A stretch of DNA of 64,000 nucleotides. Source: Lachnospiraceae bacterium (GTDB lineage Bacteria; Bacillota; Clostridia; Lachnospirales; Lachnospiraceae). Below, in pieces: positions 51,937 to 60,173 of the stretch. A model generated the notes under the pieces. It did no database searches and was not told the DNA's origin. It saw nothing but the letters and a program-made list of their open reading frames with translations. The number at the start of each line of letters is the position of its first letter. Position 1 is the stretch's first letter. The stretch lies in assembly GCA_002892395.1 (NCBI GenBank), contig NBBL01000003.1:124001-188000 (forward strand), written 5' to 3'. A program made the translations under genes and the position numbers.

Positions 51937-53856
51937 TCATTTCTTTCGTCTCTCGCTGAATTCATAGATGTGGATCCCGTACGCGGGCAGCGGATGCTCA
52001 AGGTGATAAGGCCGTCCGTCACACTCCCCTTTCACCGCAGAAAAGGAGGGCGCCCGCTTGTGACTCTCGGCATAAGAACCGATGGTCTCATCCAGTATCA
52101 GGCGATATTTCCCCGCCTTCGGAACGCCAACCCAGTAATCCTCTCTGTTTACGGGGGTAAAATTAATGACAAACAGCAGTGATTTCCTGTGGTCACAGTC
52201 GTAGCGAATAAAGGAAAAAATGGACCGATACCCATCATTTGGATTCACCCAGTCAAACCCCTTCCAGTCATTGTCCAACCGATACAGACAGGGATATTTT
52301 TGATAAATGTGGAGCAAGCCTTTGACAAAATCCTTCAGCGAGCTGTTTGCCTTCTCTCCCAGCAATTGCCAATCCAGGGCAACTCTTTCATCCCATTCGT
52401 GCCATTGTGCGAAATCCTGCCCCATAAAAATGAGCTTTTTCCCCGGATGGCCAAACATAAACGCGTATGCACATTTTAAATTGGAGAACTTATCCTCATA
52501 ACTGCCCGGCATCTTGTTAATCATGGAGCACTTAAGATGCACCACCTCATCGTGGGACAAAACCAGAACATAATTTTCGCTGGTAAAGTATGTCAGACTG
52601 AAGGTCAGCTTATTGTGGTTCGCCTTTCGAAAGTAAGGATCCAGCTTCATATACTCCAAAAAGTCGTGCATCCACCCCATGTTCCATTTGAAGGTAAAGC
52701 CCAGTCCGTTTTCCTCCGGGCTGTGTGTGACCATGGGCCACGCCGTGCTCTCCTCGGCGATCATCACACATCCGTTCGCCCGCTTCCCGACAATGGAATT
52801 CAGATGCTTGAAAAATTCAATGGCCTCCAGATTTTCCTTTCCCCCGTACTGGTTGGCGCACCACTGCCCATCCTGTCTCCCATAGTCCAGATACAGCATA
52901 GATGCAACGGCATCGACACGGAGTCCGTCCACATGAAATTCATTCAGCCAAAACAGAGCATTCGCAATCAGAAAATTTTGAACCTCCGTCTTTCCGTAGT
53001 CAAAAACCTTGGTTCCCCAGTCCGGATGCTCTCCCTTCCGCCAATCCGCGTATTCATAGCAGGCCTCTCCGTCAAAGTCTGCCAATCCAAACGAGTCCTT
53101 TGGAAAATGTGCCGGTACCCAGTCCAGAATCACGCCGATCCCCGCCTGATGAAGCGAGTCCACCAGGTAAGCAAAATCATCGGGTGCACCGAATCGGGAT
53201 GTGGGCGCATAGTAGCCCGTCACCTGATATCCCCAGCTTCCGTCCAAGGGATGCTCCGCGATTCCCATCAGCTCCACATGGGTGTATCCCATGTCCTTCA
53301 CATACGCGGTCAGCTGCTCCGCCAGTTCACGGTACCAGTAAAACTCCCGGTACCCCTCCGGCTTTCTCCATGATCCCAAATGACATTCGTAAATGCTCAT
53401 TGGCTGCTGGCGGGGATCTTCCTTGGCTCTGTCCTCCAGCCACTTTGCATCCGACCAGGTAAATTCCCATGGTTCTGCAGCAAGACGGGATGCCGTCCCC
53501 GGTCTGAACTCTGCAGCCCTTGCGTAAGGATCTGCCTTATACAGCAGGTCGCCTCGCCTGGTTCGAATGGCAAACTTGTACAGCAACCCCACGGAGAGTC
53601 CCGGAATAAAGCACTCCCATATTCCGCTTTGCAACAGTGGGGTGCAGGGATTGGCGCCGGGGTCCCAGTAATTAAACTCCCCCACGACACTGACAGCCTC
53701 TGCATGGGGTGCCCAGACAGCAAAGTAAAAGCCCGACACACCCTGATGTATCACAGCGTGCGCACCAAGCTTTTTATAAATTTCATAGTGCCTTCCTTTT
53801 CCGAAGAGGTAACAATCCATCTCCGTAATCAATCCCATTCCCTGATTGACGCTCAT
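51937..53856 (-). CDS. glgB: 1,4-alpha-glucan branching enzyme
   Basis: A 639-residue GH13 enzyme that introduces alpha-1,6 branches in glycogen. It has an N-terminal CBM48 domain (GFYFAVWAPHAEAVSVVGEF), GYQVTGYYAPTSRFG, the nucleophile Asp in GLRVDAVASMLYLDY, the acid Glu in MIAEESTAWP and LSHDEVVHLK. The ATG has GGAGG upstream. No other glycogen gene is present nearby. It lies in the opposite strand between the two parts of the Tad locus. Confidence 0.96.
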   Translation of the reverse strand: MSVNQGMGLITEMDCYLFGKGRHYEIYKKLGAHAVIHQGVSGFYFAVWAPHAEAVSVVGEFNYWDPGANPCTPLLQSGIWECFIPGLSVGLLYKFAIRTRRGDLLYKADPYARAAEFRPGTASRLAAEPWEFTWSDAKWLEDRAKEDPRQQPMSIYECHLGSWRKPEGYREFYWYRELAEQLTAYVKDMGYTHVELMGIAEHPLDGSWGYQVTGYYAPTSRFGAPDDFAYLVDSLHQAGIGVILDWVPAHFPKDSFGLADFDGEACYEYADWRKGEHPDWGTKVFDYGKTEVQNFLIANALFWLNEFHVDGLRVDAVASMLYLDYGRQDGQWCANQYGGKENLEAIEFFKHLNSIVGKRANGCVMIAEESTAWPMVTHSPEENGLGFTFKWNMGWMHDFLEYMKLDPYFRKANHNKLTFSLTYFTSENYVLVLSHDEVVHLKCSMINKMPGSYEDKFSNLKCAYAFMFGHPGKKLIFMGQDFAQWHEWDERVALDWQLLGEKANSSLKDFVKGLLHIYQKYPCLYRLDNDWKGFDWVNPNDGYRSIFSFIRYDCDHRKSLLFVINFTPVNREDYWVGVPKAGKYRLILDETIGSYAESHKRAPSFSAVKGECDGRPYHLEHPLPAYGIHIYEFSERRKK

Positions 53857-53964
53857 CCCCGTTCCTCCGTCTGACGTACAAATCTGTATCTGTATCGTTT
53901 GCTACATAGGGCTATACAAGAGCAATTATAACCTGAAACTGCACGCAATAAAAGGAGGAGATCC

Positions 53965-54375
53965 ATGCTTTTCACTGATCCGGCTTCCCTTCCGATCCTG
54001 ATTTTTTTGCACATTGCTGCCTTCACCGACGCGCGAATGCATCGCATTCCGAACTTGCTGACCCTAGCCGCACTGTTCCCCGGAGGCTTTGTTCTTGGAG
54101 CACACTATCTGTACCGGCTCCTGGGGCTTTGCCTGATTTTGTTTCCTCTGTTTCATCTTAGACTTCTCGGTGCCGGAGATATTAAACTGCTCTCCGTTGT
54201 CTTTGCCTGGTGCGGAGTTGATCGCTTTCTTCTGTTCTTTTTCTTCAGCTTAATTGCTGCTTCTATCCCGTCTTTGGTTCTTTTTCTCCGGGGAAGTCGG
54301 CGTGCAGCCATTCCCATGGGGCCGTTTTTTCTGTTCGGCTGGATTTGCAGCAGCGCATATCCTTTTGCATCATAA
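53965..54375 (+). CDS. A24-type prepilin peptidase (second copy)
   Basis: A 136-residue membrane protease with catalytic Asp residues in FTDARMHRIPNLL and in the GAGD motif LLGAGDIKLL. It resembles CpaA/TadV more closely than the copy at 50161, since the motif spacing and the RIPN segment are standard. AAAGGAGG precedes the ATG. It is cotranscribed with the CpaE-like gene 33 bases downstream. Confidence 0.9.
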   Translation: MLFTDPASLPILIFLHIAAFTDARMHRIPNLLTLAALFPGGFVLGAHYLYRLLGLCLILFPLFHLRLLGAGDIKLLSVVFAWCGVDRFLLFFFFSLIAASIPSLVLFLRGSRRAAIPMGPFFLFGWICSSAYPFAS

Positions 54376-54408
54376 CCACATCCTATATTCTCTTCAGGAG
54401 GCAAACAT

Positions 54409-55413
54409 ATGAGAAGAGTCATGGTCGTCATTGATCCGGATGAAACATACGGAACCCGCCTGGTCTCCTATTTCAACACCCGCGCCTGCATCGGATTTAA
54501 AGCCAGTGCATTTTCCGACCTGCAGACATACAAGGGGTTCCGTCAAAGCGTACATGTGGAAATCCTCCTGATCTCAGAAGCAATGGCTCCGGAGGCCCAG
54601 GGCATGACCGATGGTGCAAAGGTCATTCTTCTCAGCGAAGACGGTTTTATCGGAAACGGAGATCATCGTCCCTTTTCTGCCCCGGCCGTCTTTAAGTATC
54701 TTCCTGCCGATGGGCTTGCCCGAGAAATTATGCAGCTCTATGCAGATGACCGGGGCAGCGCCGTCTCCCAAGTTCACTCGGCGCAATGTGAAATTTTCGG
54801 CGTGTACTCTCCGGTAAACCGCTGCGGCAAAACAACACTGGCTCTGACCCTGGGTTTTGTAAAAGCCGCCCGGGGAAAAACGCTTCTCATCTCCCTTGAA
54901 GAATACGCCGGTATCTTCAGCTGCATAACCAAGGAGACCGATTCCGATCTGTCCGACATCATTTACTGCTATCTCCAGGGCTCTTACTCCTGGAGCCGGC
55001 TAAAGAGCATGGTACATTCCTTCGGCCCCCTTGACTTTATTCCTCCCGTCCGCTGCATGGAGGACATTTCCCAGATTTCTTCCGAGGATCTTGCAACTTT
55101 GTTTCGACGAATCGCGGAAGAAAGCAGGTATGCCAGTATCATCATCGATTTCGGCTCCTTCGGAAGGCGCGCGCTGGAACTGATTGAGCTTTGCGGCCGC
55201 GTCTTTATGCCAGTGACGGAGGATCTTTTTTCGGAGCTTAAATTGAATTCTTTCTTTGAATATCTTGAAAAATCCGGAAAGGAGGAGCTGAAGGATCGAC
55301 TGATCAAATGTGTTCTCCCCAGAGAAGAAGAAAAAGCAAAGGACTACGCCCGGGCTTTTCTTTCTGCTTATGAAAGCGGTGCGCTGTACGAATATGCATC
55401 CCGTCTGCATTAA
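54409..55413 (+). CDS. CpaE/TadZ-like ParA-family localisation ATPase
   Basis: A 334-residue protein. The first 125 residues form a receiver-like domain without a convincing phospho-site, followed by a MinD/ParA-type ATPase whose P-loop reads SPVNRCGKTTLALTLG, lacking the usual KGGVGKT form. A later strand is ASIIIDFGSFG. In Tad systems CpaE/TadZ positions the pilus machine at a pole. CAGGAGG precedes the ATG. With the second prepilin peptidase it is the detached part of the Tad locus, across glgB. Confidence 0.82.
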   Translation: MRRVMVVIDPDETYGTRLVSYFNTRACIGFKASAFSDLQTYKGFRQSVHVEILLISEAMAPEAQGMTDGAKVILLSEDGFIGNGDHRPFSAPAVFKYLPADGLAREIMQLYADDRGSAVSQVHSAQCEIFGVYSPVNRCGKTTLALTLGFVKAARGKTLLISLEEYAGIFSCITKETDSDLSDIIYCYLQGSYSWSRLKSMVHSFGPLDFIPPVRCMEDISQISSEDLATLFRRIAEESRYASIIIDFGSFGRRALELIELCGRVFMPVTEDLFSELKLNSFFEYLEKSGKEELKDRLIKCVLPREEEKAKDYARAFLSAYESGALYEYASRLH

Positions 55414-55700
55414 AATGCGGGCTGAATTGTAATAGTAATTGCAGTGTGAAAAAGCAAATGCAACACTGCATAAAAAGCAGCCCGATTTTTGAAGGTTTTT
55501 CTATCATTTGCAGTAGATGTGGCATCATTTAAGACACAGTTTCCAAGTGGCAAATGGAATTCGAGATGAAGTGGAACCCGAGAGTCCCGTTTATAAGCTG
55601 AGAGGTGGGTGCATTCCCTGCCACAGATCTCCTTCAGCTTGCAGTTTTTCTGGTGCTTGCAGGGATTAAAGAGATAACCCGGTCGACATAGCGGTTCCTC
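55410..55700 (-). pseudogene. Open Cys-rich frame without start, possible decayed gene
   Basis: A minus-strand frame of 96 codons is open from just after a stop at 55701 to a stop at 55410. Near its 5' end it reads CRPGYLFNPCKHQKNC, followed by KLKEICGRECTHL, a regular Cys-rich pattern. It has no ATG, GTG or TTG start, but a good ribosome site (TAGGAGG) and an ATG exist in another frame at the same place, as after a one-base change. I do not recognise the family. The 3' half looks random. Confidence 0.3.
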
Positions 55701-55936
55701 CTAACGACCGCCAGAGGTCTAAAAGATAACAAAAATGAGATAGACCTTCCAGCCCATCTCATCTTTGTAGGGAAGAATCCATACCCTTCTTCCTGTGTAT
55801 GTAACGATTGGTATTCAACTTCATCTGAGGTCCTGAGTATGGAATCTCAGTTTACAATTGAGGGACGAAAAGCGTTTTGAAGTTATGATAGCAAAATCAG
55901 AGCAGTAAGACATGGAGATTTTATGGCTGCTTCCTA
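55414..55936. other. 523-base gap without a confident gene
   Basis: The gap between the CpaE-like gene and the hydantoinase gene has a lower GC content than its surroundings and no intact gene. It holds the Cys-rich open frame described separately; elsewhere (55700-55936) I see nothing recognisable. It marks the left border of the catabolic cassette. Confidence 0.6.
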
Positions 55937-57490
55937 TCAGCTCAGATCCCCGGCTGCCTTGATCTTCACGCGGTTGGTGTTGCCGGGATAATAGGCCAGC
56001 GGTACATCCTCCATTTCGATGATCTCCACGGTATCTCCCACAGCGCCAGCCTTCACAGCCAGCTCAATGGCTTCTTTCTTGGCCTTTTCCAGCGACTGCT
56101 CCCGGGGCAGTTCGTCGTAGTTCATCAGCTTTTCATAGGTGCCGCTCACCTTGGAGATTGCAGAACCGATGGCGTTGGCGCAGCCGAAGTGCTCCGGCTT
56201 CAGGACCGTTGCCCCACCGCTGATCTTCGCCGGCAGGATGATGGAGCCGCCGCCCACAAGAATCAGATCTACATCCGCGTTGGAGACCTTCATGGCGTCC
56301 ACGCTATCTTCCACCCGCGCGCGGATCACAGCCATGGCCTTATCTGCCACTTCCTGAGAAATGGCTTCCGCTTTGGACGGATCGCCCAACTCCACCATAC
56401 CCAGCCGCACGGCGATATCGGTGGCGGTCATCACATCGCCGCCGAACACCAGCGCCTTTTTCGTGATCTCATAGCCCACGCTGTCGGGGCCAACGGTCAC
56501 GCTGCCGTCATCCCTGACACGCACGATGGAACCGCCACCCAGACCGATGGAAATAACATCCGGCATCCGGAAATTGGTGCGCACACCGCCAATGGTGACG
56601 GCCACGCTGGATTCCCGGGGGAAGCCGTTCCGGATCACGCCGAGGTCAGTGGTCGTACCGCCCACATCTACCACGATGGCATCCTTCAAAGAGGCTAGGT
56701 AACTGGCGCCGCGAATGGAGTTTGTGGGGCCGCAGGCGACCGTCAAGATCGGATAACGGCGGGCGTACTCCATGGTCATGAGGGTGCCGTCATTCTGGCT
56801 GAGATATACATCCGCATTGACAATGCCCTCATCCCGCAGACTCTTGGCAAAGCCCTCTGTGAAGCGCTCGGCTACCTGCCACAGCGCGGCATTCAGGATC
56901 GTGGCGTTTTCCCGCTCGATCAGGCCCATAGAGCCGATCTCGCTGGAGATGGAAATATGGACGTCCTCGCCCATGATCTCCCGGCAGAGCTTGGCCGCCT
57001 CTGCCTCATGGTCATTGCGGACGGTGGAGAACACACTGGAAATGGCAATGGACTTCACGCCCTTTGCCTTCATCTCCTCAAAGAACGACTTGGCGGCAGC
57101 GGTATCCAGCGGGGCCAGTTCCTTGCCGTCATATTCAAAGCCGCCTCCGATGATGGTGCTGCCCACGGCCACCTTCTGAATGTCCTCCGACCAGTCCACC
57201 ATGGGACGGATGCCGGTGGTGGCAGGCGCGCCGATGCGCAGGATGCCGATGGGGGCCAGATTCTTGCGCTCCACAATGGCGTTGGTGCACTGGGTCGTAC
57301 CCAGCATTGCCTGATGGATCTGCGCGGGATCCACACCGGAGGCTTCCAGCACCGTGCGCATAGCGCCCAGAATACCGTTGTAAATATCCGCAGAGGTGGG
57401 ATACTTGATGTCCGCCACCACCGCGCGGTTCTCGTCCACCAGAACGGCATCCGTATTGGTGCCGCCCACATCAATTCCAAGTTTATACAT
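55937..57490 (-). CDS. Hydantoinase/oxoprolinase family protein, HyuA-type subunit
   Basis: A 517-residue actin-fold ATPase subunit that helps open a hydantoin- or oxoproline-like ring. Signatures are KLGIDVGGTNTDAVLVDE, GTTQCTNAIVERK, TVACGPTNSIRGA and VDVGGTTTDLGVI. It is shorter than HyuA proteins with a C-terminal extension, and no HyuB partner is encoded nearby, which is typical of the versions paired with DUF917. The ATG lies two bases after the DUF917 stop, within a GGGAGG-containing site. It is last in a permease-DUF917-HyuA operon. Confidence 0.92.
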   Translation of the reverse strand: MYKLGIDVGGTNTDAVLVDENRAVVADIKYPTSADIYNGILGAMRTVLEASGVDPAQIHQAMLGTTQCTNAIVERKNLAPIGILRIGAPATTGIRPMVDWSEDIQKVAVGSTIIGGGFEYDGKELAPLDTAAAKSFFEEMKAKGVKSIAISSVFSTVRNDHEAEAAKLCREIMGEDVHISISSEIGSMGLIERENATILNAALWQVAERFTEGFAKSLRDEGIVNADVYLSQNDGTLMTMEYARRYPILTVACGPTNSIRGASYLASLKDAIVVDVGGTTTDLGVIRNGFPRESSVAVTIGGVRTNFRMPDVISIGLGGGSIVRVRDDGSVTVGPDSVGYEITKKALVFGGDVMTATDIAVRLGMVELGDPSKAEAISQEVADKAMAVIRARVEDSVDAMKVSNADVDLILVGGGSIILPAKISGGATVLKPEHFGCANAIGSAISKVSGTYEKLMNYDELPREQSLEKAKKEAIELAVKAGAVGDTVEIIEMEDVPLAYYPGNTNRVKIKAAGDLS

Positions 57491-57492
57491 GA

Positions 57493-58584
57493 TCAGTTAC
57501 CTCCCTTGCAGCGCTCTTCCAGAGGAATGTAATCCGTGTCCACGCCGAAATAGCGGGGGCCTACCAGCTCGATGCCCTTTTCTGTCCGCCACAGATGGAA
57601 GCACTTGAGGCCGACCACCATGACACGCTTGCCGTACTTGAGGCCGTCTGTGGTAACGGGGATATAGGTCTCCGTATCCACCAGAGAAATGAGGTCAGGG
57701 GTGGTAGCCAGGATCTTGCCGTCCACCGTGGCGGTCAGGTTCTCATTCCGGAACTCCACATAGGCGGTATGGCCCTTGTAGTCACCGATACCCTCCAGCA
57801 CGACCTTGCCGACGTTGAAGCCGGCCCGGGTCTCCCGCAGCACGTCTGCGATCTTGCCCTTAAAGAGCTTGAAGCCCTCGGACTTTTCAAGGAAGTGCTC
57901 CTCCGGCGTCCGGTCACCGCAGTCCTTGACGGTACGGATGGCCTCGCCGAGCCGCTGGCTGCGGGTAACGATGCCGTGAACGCCAAATTCCTTCATCTGT
58001 CTGCCGCTCATAGAATAAAGAGACACGGAGACCGACGCGCCGCAGCTCATGGTGACCGACCGGGCCAGCTCCTCCGTCCACTTGTTGGTGATGGTCTCAA
58101 AGATGCAGCTGTTGCCCTTCTCGTCCACCAGCGCCATAGGCGTTGCCCTGATGCCGCCGATGGTAAAGGTCACCATCTGCAATTCAGGGAAGGCGCGGCC
58201 CATGCCGTCCACATCCACCATCGGCATATTCAGCCGGGCCGCCGCGGCGATGGGCAGCATGGAGTTGACGCCGCCGGCCTCGATGGGCATAAAGGCGTAG
58301 ATCTCTCTGCCGAAGAACTTGGTGAGCATATCAAAGAGCTTTTTGTATTCGTTGCCGCCAATCGCCTTCTCCGCCATTACCGTCGGCGCCCCCATCATGG
58401 CGATGGGGACAACAAGGGCATCATCCGGCACCTCTTCCGGGTCCAGCAGTGTGACGGGGCCGCACTCCTGTACAGCACCGATGGCCACCAGCTTACCTAC
58501 ATAGGGATCACCGCCGCCGCCGGCGCCAAGCAGCGCCGCGCCGGTGGCAATATCTTCGATCTCAGGGATTCCGATTTTTCGCAT
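57493..58584 (-). CDS. DUF917 family protein (S-methyl thiohydantoin desulfurase-like)
   Basis: A 363-residue protein. It begins with EIEDIATGAALLGAGGGGDPY and MMGAPTVMAEK, followed by FMPIEAGGVNSMLPIAAAA and VDGMGRAFPELQM, the hallmark segments of DUF917. A few family members are linked to thiohydantoin or ergothioneine breakdown, and most are encoded beside a hydantoinase, as here. The true substrate of this cluster is unknown. AAGGAAAAGG precedes the ATG. It is coupled closely to hyuA. Confidence 0.9.
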   Translation of the reverse strand: MRKIGIPEIEDIATGAALLGAGGGGDPYVGKLVAIGAVQECGPVTLLDPEEVPDDALVVPIAMMGAPTVMAEKAIGGNEYKKLFDMLTKFFGREIYAFMPIEAGGVNSMLPIAAAARLNMPMVDVDGMGRAFPELQMVTFTIGGIRATPMALVDEKGNSCIFETITNKWTEELARSVTMSCGASVSVSLYSMSGRQMKEFGVHGIVTRSQRLGEAIRTVKDCGDRTPEEHFLEKSEGFKLFKGKIADVLRETRAGFNVGKVVLEGIGDYKGHTAYVEFRNENLTATVDGKILATTPDLISLVDTETYIPVTTDGLKYGKRVMVVGLKCFHLWRTEKGIELVGPRYFGVDTDYIPLEERCKGGN

Positions 58585-58659
58585 GACCTTTTCCTTCTTT
58601 CGTTATAATTGCAGTACACAGGAGAAGCTGGCAGGCTCCCGCTCCTCCTGCGACAGATA

Positions 58660-60012
58660 TTACGCAGTCTGCTTTGCGGACATCAGCTTCGCGGACGTCA
58701 GCTTTGCGGATGTCAGCTTCGCGAGGCCCACATAGAGGACCAGAGAAACCACAATACCGTTGACCGGGCCCACAAAGAACGGCCAATTCAGAAACGGCAG
58801 CGCCTCTACCAGACCGGGGAAGCAGGCGAAGGTACCGCCGGTGATGCAGGCAAACACAGCGCCCACGGCAAAGGAGATGACGCCGACGGCGGAAAAACCG
58901 GGGCGGGGAGAGAAATTCTCCCGCTTGCCTTTGCCCACGATCCAGTAGGAAGCGATCAGCACGCCGGCCAGCGGAGGGATCAGCGCGGACATAAGGGACA
59001 GGAAGCCCTGGAAGGCATTCAGCAGGCCGAAGGCTGCCAAAAGCGTTCCGATGGCGCCGGCCACACCTGTGGTGATCTTGAACTTGCTCTCATCAAAGCC
59101 AAGGAGATTGCTGAGGGCCAGACCGCCGGAATAGGCGTTGGTAACGTTGGTGGTCCAGGTTGCCAGAACCAGTGCCACAAGGCCGACAAACGGTACGCCC
59201 AGAGAGGCGAGGATGGCGGAAATGTCATACTGGCCCGTCACAACGCTCATAAGCGCGCCGGTCACCAGCATAAAGAGTCCTGCGGGAATCACGCCCACAA
59301 GGGAGGATTTCACCACATCCCCACGGCTCTTGGCAAAGCGACAGTAGTCGGCAGAGATCACGCCGCCCAAGGCAAAGGAGGCGACCACCATAGAGATGCC
59401 GAACACCATGCCGGAGGAGTTCTCAGGCGCATAGTTTGCGATGGCGCTGCCGCCGTCATTTGTGGTAATACCGGCAACGAGACCGTACAGGCAGACGATG
59501 ACCAACAGCGGCACGGCAATATAGTTGAGCCACTTGAGGCCCTTGAAGCCGACGCAGGCCGTCAGCAGCATGATGACGCCCCAGACGATGGAGCTGATGG
59601 AAACAAATACCGGGGACGCCTCTGTGCCCAGCATATTGGCCACCATGTTGGCAAAGGCGCTGCCACAGGTGGCAGACTGGATACCGAACCAACCGACGCA
59701 GGCGATCGCAAGAAGTGTGCTGATGATATACCTTGCGCCCTTTTCACCCAGCGCACCGGAAGCCATCACGGACACCGGCAGTCCGGTATCGCAGGCCTGC
59801 ATACCAATGCAGATCATATAGATACAAATCAGGCCGTAGCCGATCAGGATGGACAGGACGATCTGACCGAGACTCAGTCCGCCGCCAGCCAGCACGCCGC
59901 CGATCATCAGGCAGGGTACGCAGATCATGCCCCCCGCCCAGACTGCCGCAATGGACAGCCAGCTCTGGCGCTGTGATTCATCAATTTTGAAGCCGCTGTT
60001 GCTTTCACGCAT
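58660..60012 (-). CDS. NCS1/cytosine-type permease (CodB-like)
   Basis: A 450-residue membrane transporter with about twelve helices, matching cytosine/purine permeases: SWLSIAAVWAGGMICVPCLM, GSAFANMVANMLG, VISADYCRFAKSR and TTNVTNAYSGGLALSN. It likely imports the substrate of the DUF917/hydantoinase pathway. The start at 60012 has AGAGGTG upstream; the longer frame covers the promoter region. The C-terminus ends in a repeated pentapeptide (KLTSA, three imperfect copies) from 15-base tandem repeats at about 58676-58725. First gene of the operon. Confidence 0.9.
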   Translation of the reverse strand: MRESNSGFKIDESQRQSWLSIAAVWAGGMICVPCLMIGGVLAGGGLSLGQIVLSILIGYGLICIYMICIGMQACDTGLPVSVMASGALGEKGARYIISTLLAIACVGWFGIQSATCGSAFANMVANMLGTEASPVFVSISSIVWGVIMLLTACVGFKGLKWLNYIAVPLLVIVCLYGLVAGITTNDGGSAIANYAPENSSGMVFGISMVVASFALGGVISADYCRFAKSRGDVVKSSLVGVIPAGLFMLVTGALMSVVTGQYDISAILASLGVPFVGLVALVLATWTTNVTNAYSGGLALSNLLGFDESKFKITTGVAGAIGTLLAAFGLLNAFQGFLSLMSALIPPLAGVLIASYWIVGKGKRENFSPRPGFSAVGVISFAVGAVFACITGGTFACFPGLVEALPFLNWPFFVGPVNGIVVSLVLYVGLAKLTSAKLTSAKLMSAKQTA

Positions 60013-60110
60013 GGGAAAACACCTCTTTCTTTTGGGTATATTCTCTGTCCAGACTAAAGAATGGGGCGAGTATAGCACTTCAAATCAGTGAAAAATACTG
60101 TCGCATAGGC

Positions 60111-60158
60111 AGAAAAAAAGGCTACACTGTTTGTCCCAAAGGATAAACAGTGTAGCCT
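60111..60158 (-). terminator. Strong intrinsic terminator of the PucR gene
   Basis: AGGCTACACTGTTT pairs perfectly with AAACAGTGTAGCCT across a twelve-base loop; the minus strand continues into seven Ts. It separates the regulator gene from the permease operon. Confidence 0.9.
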
Positions 60159-60173
60159 CACTTATTGTGAATA

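Noticed and set aside
58609-59976. 455-codon plus-strand ORF opposite the permease gene
   Set aside because: It is a His/Gly/Asp-rich antisense shadow of the permease, with no ribosome site; the minus-strand frame has clear NCS1 motifs.
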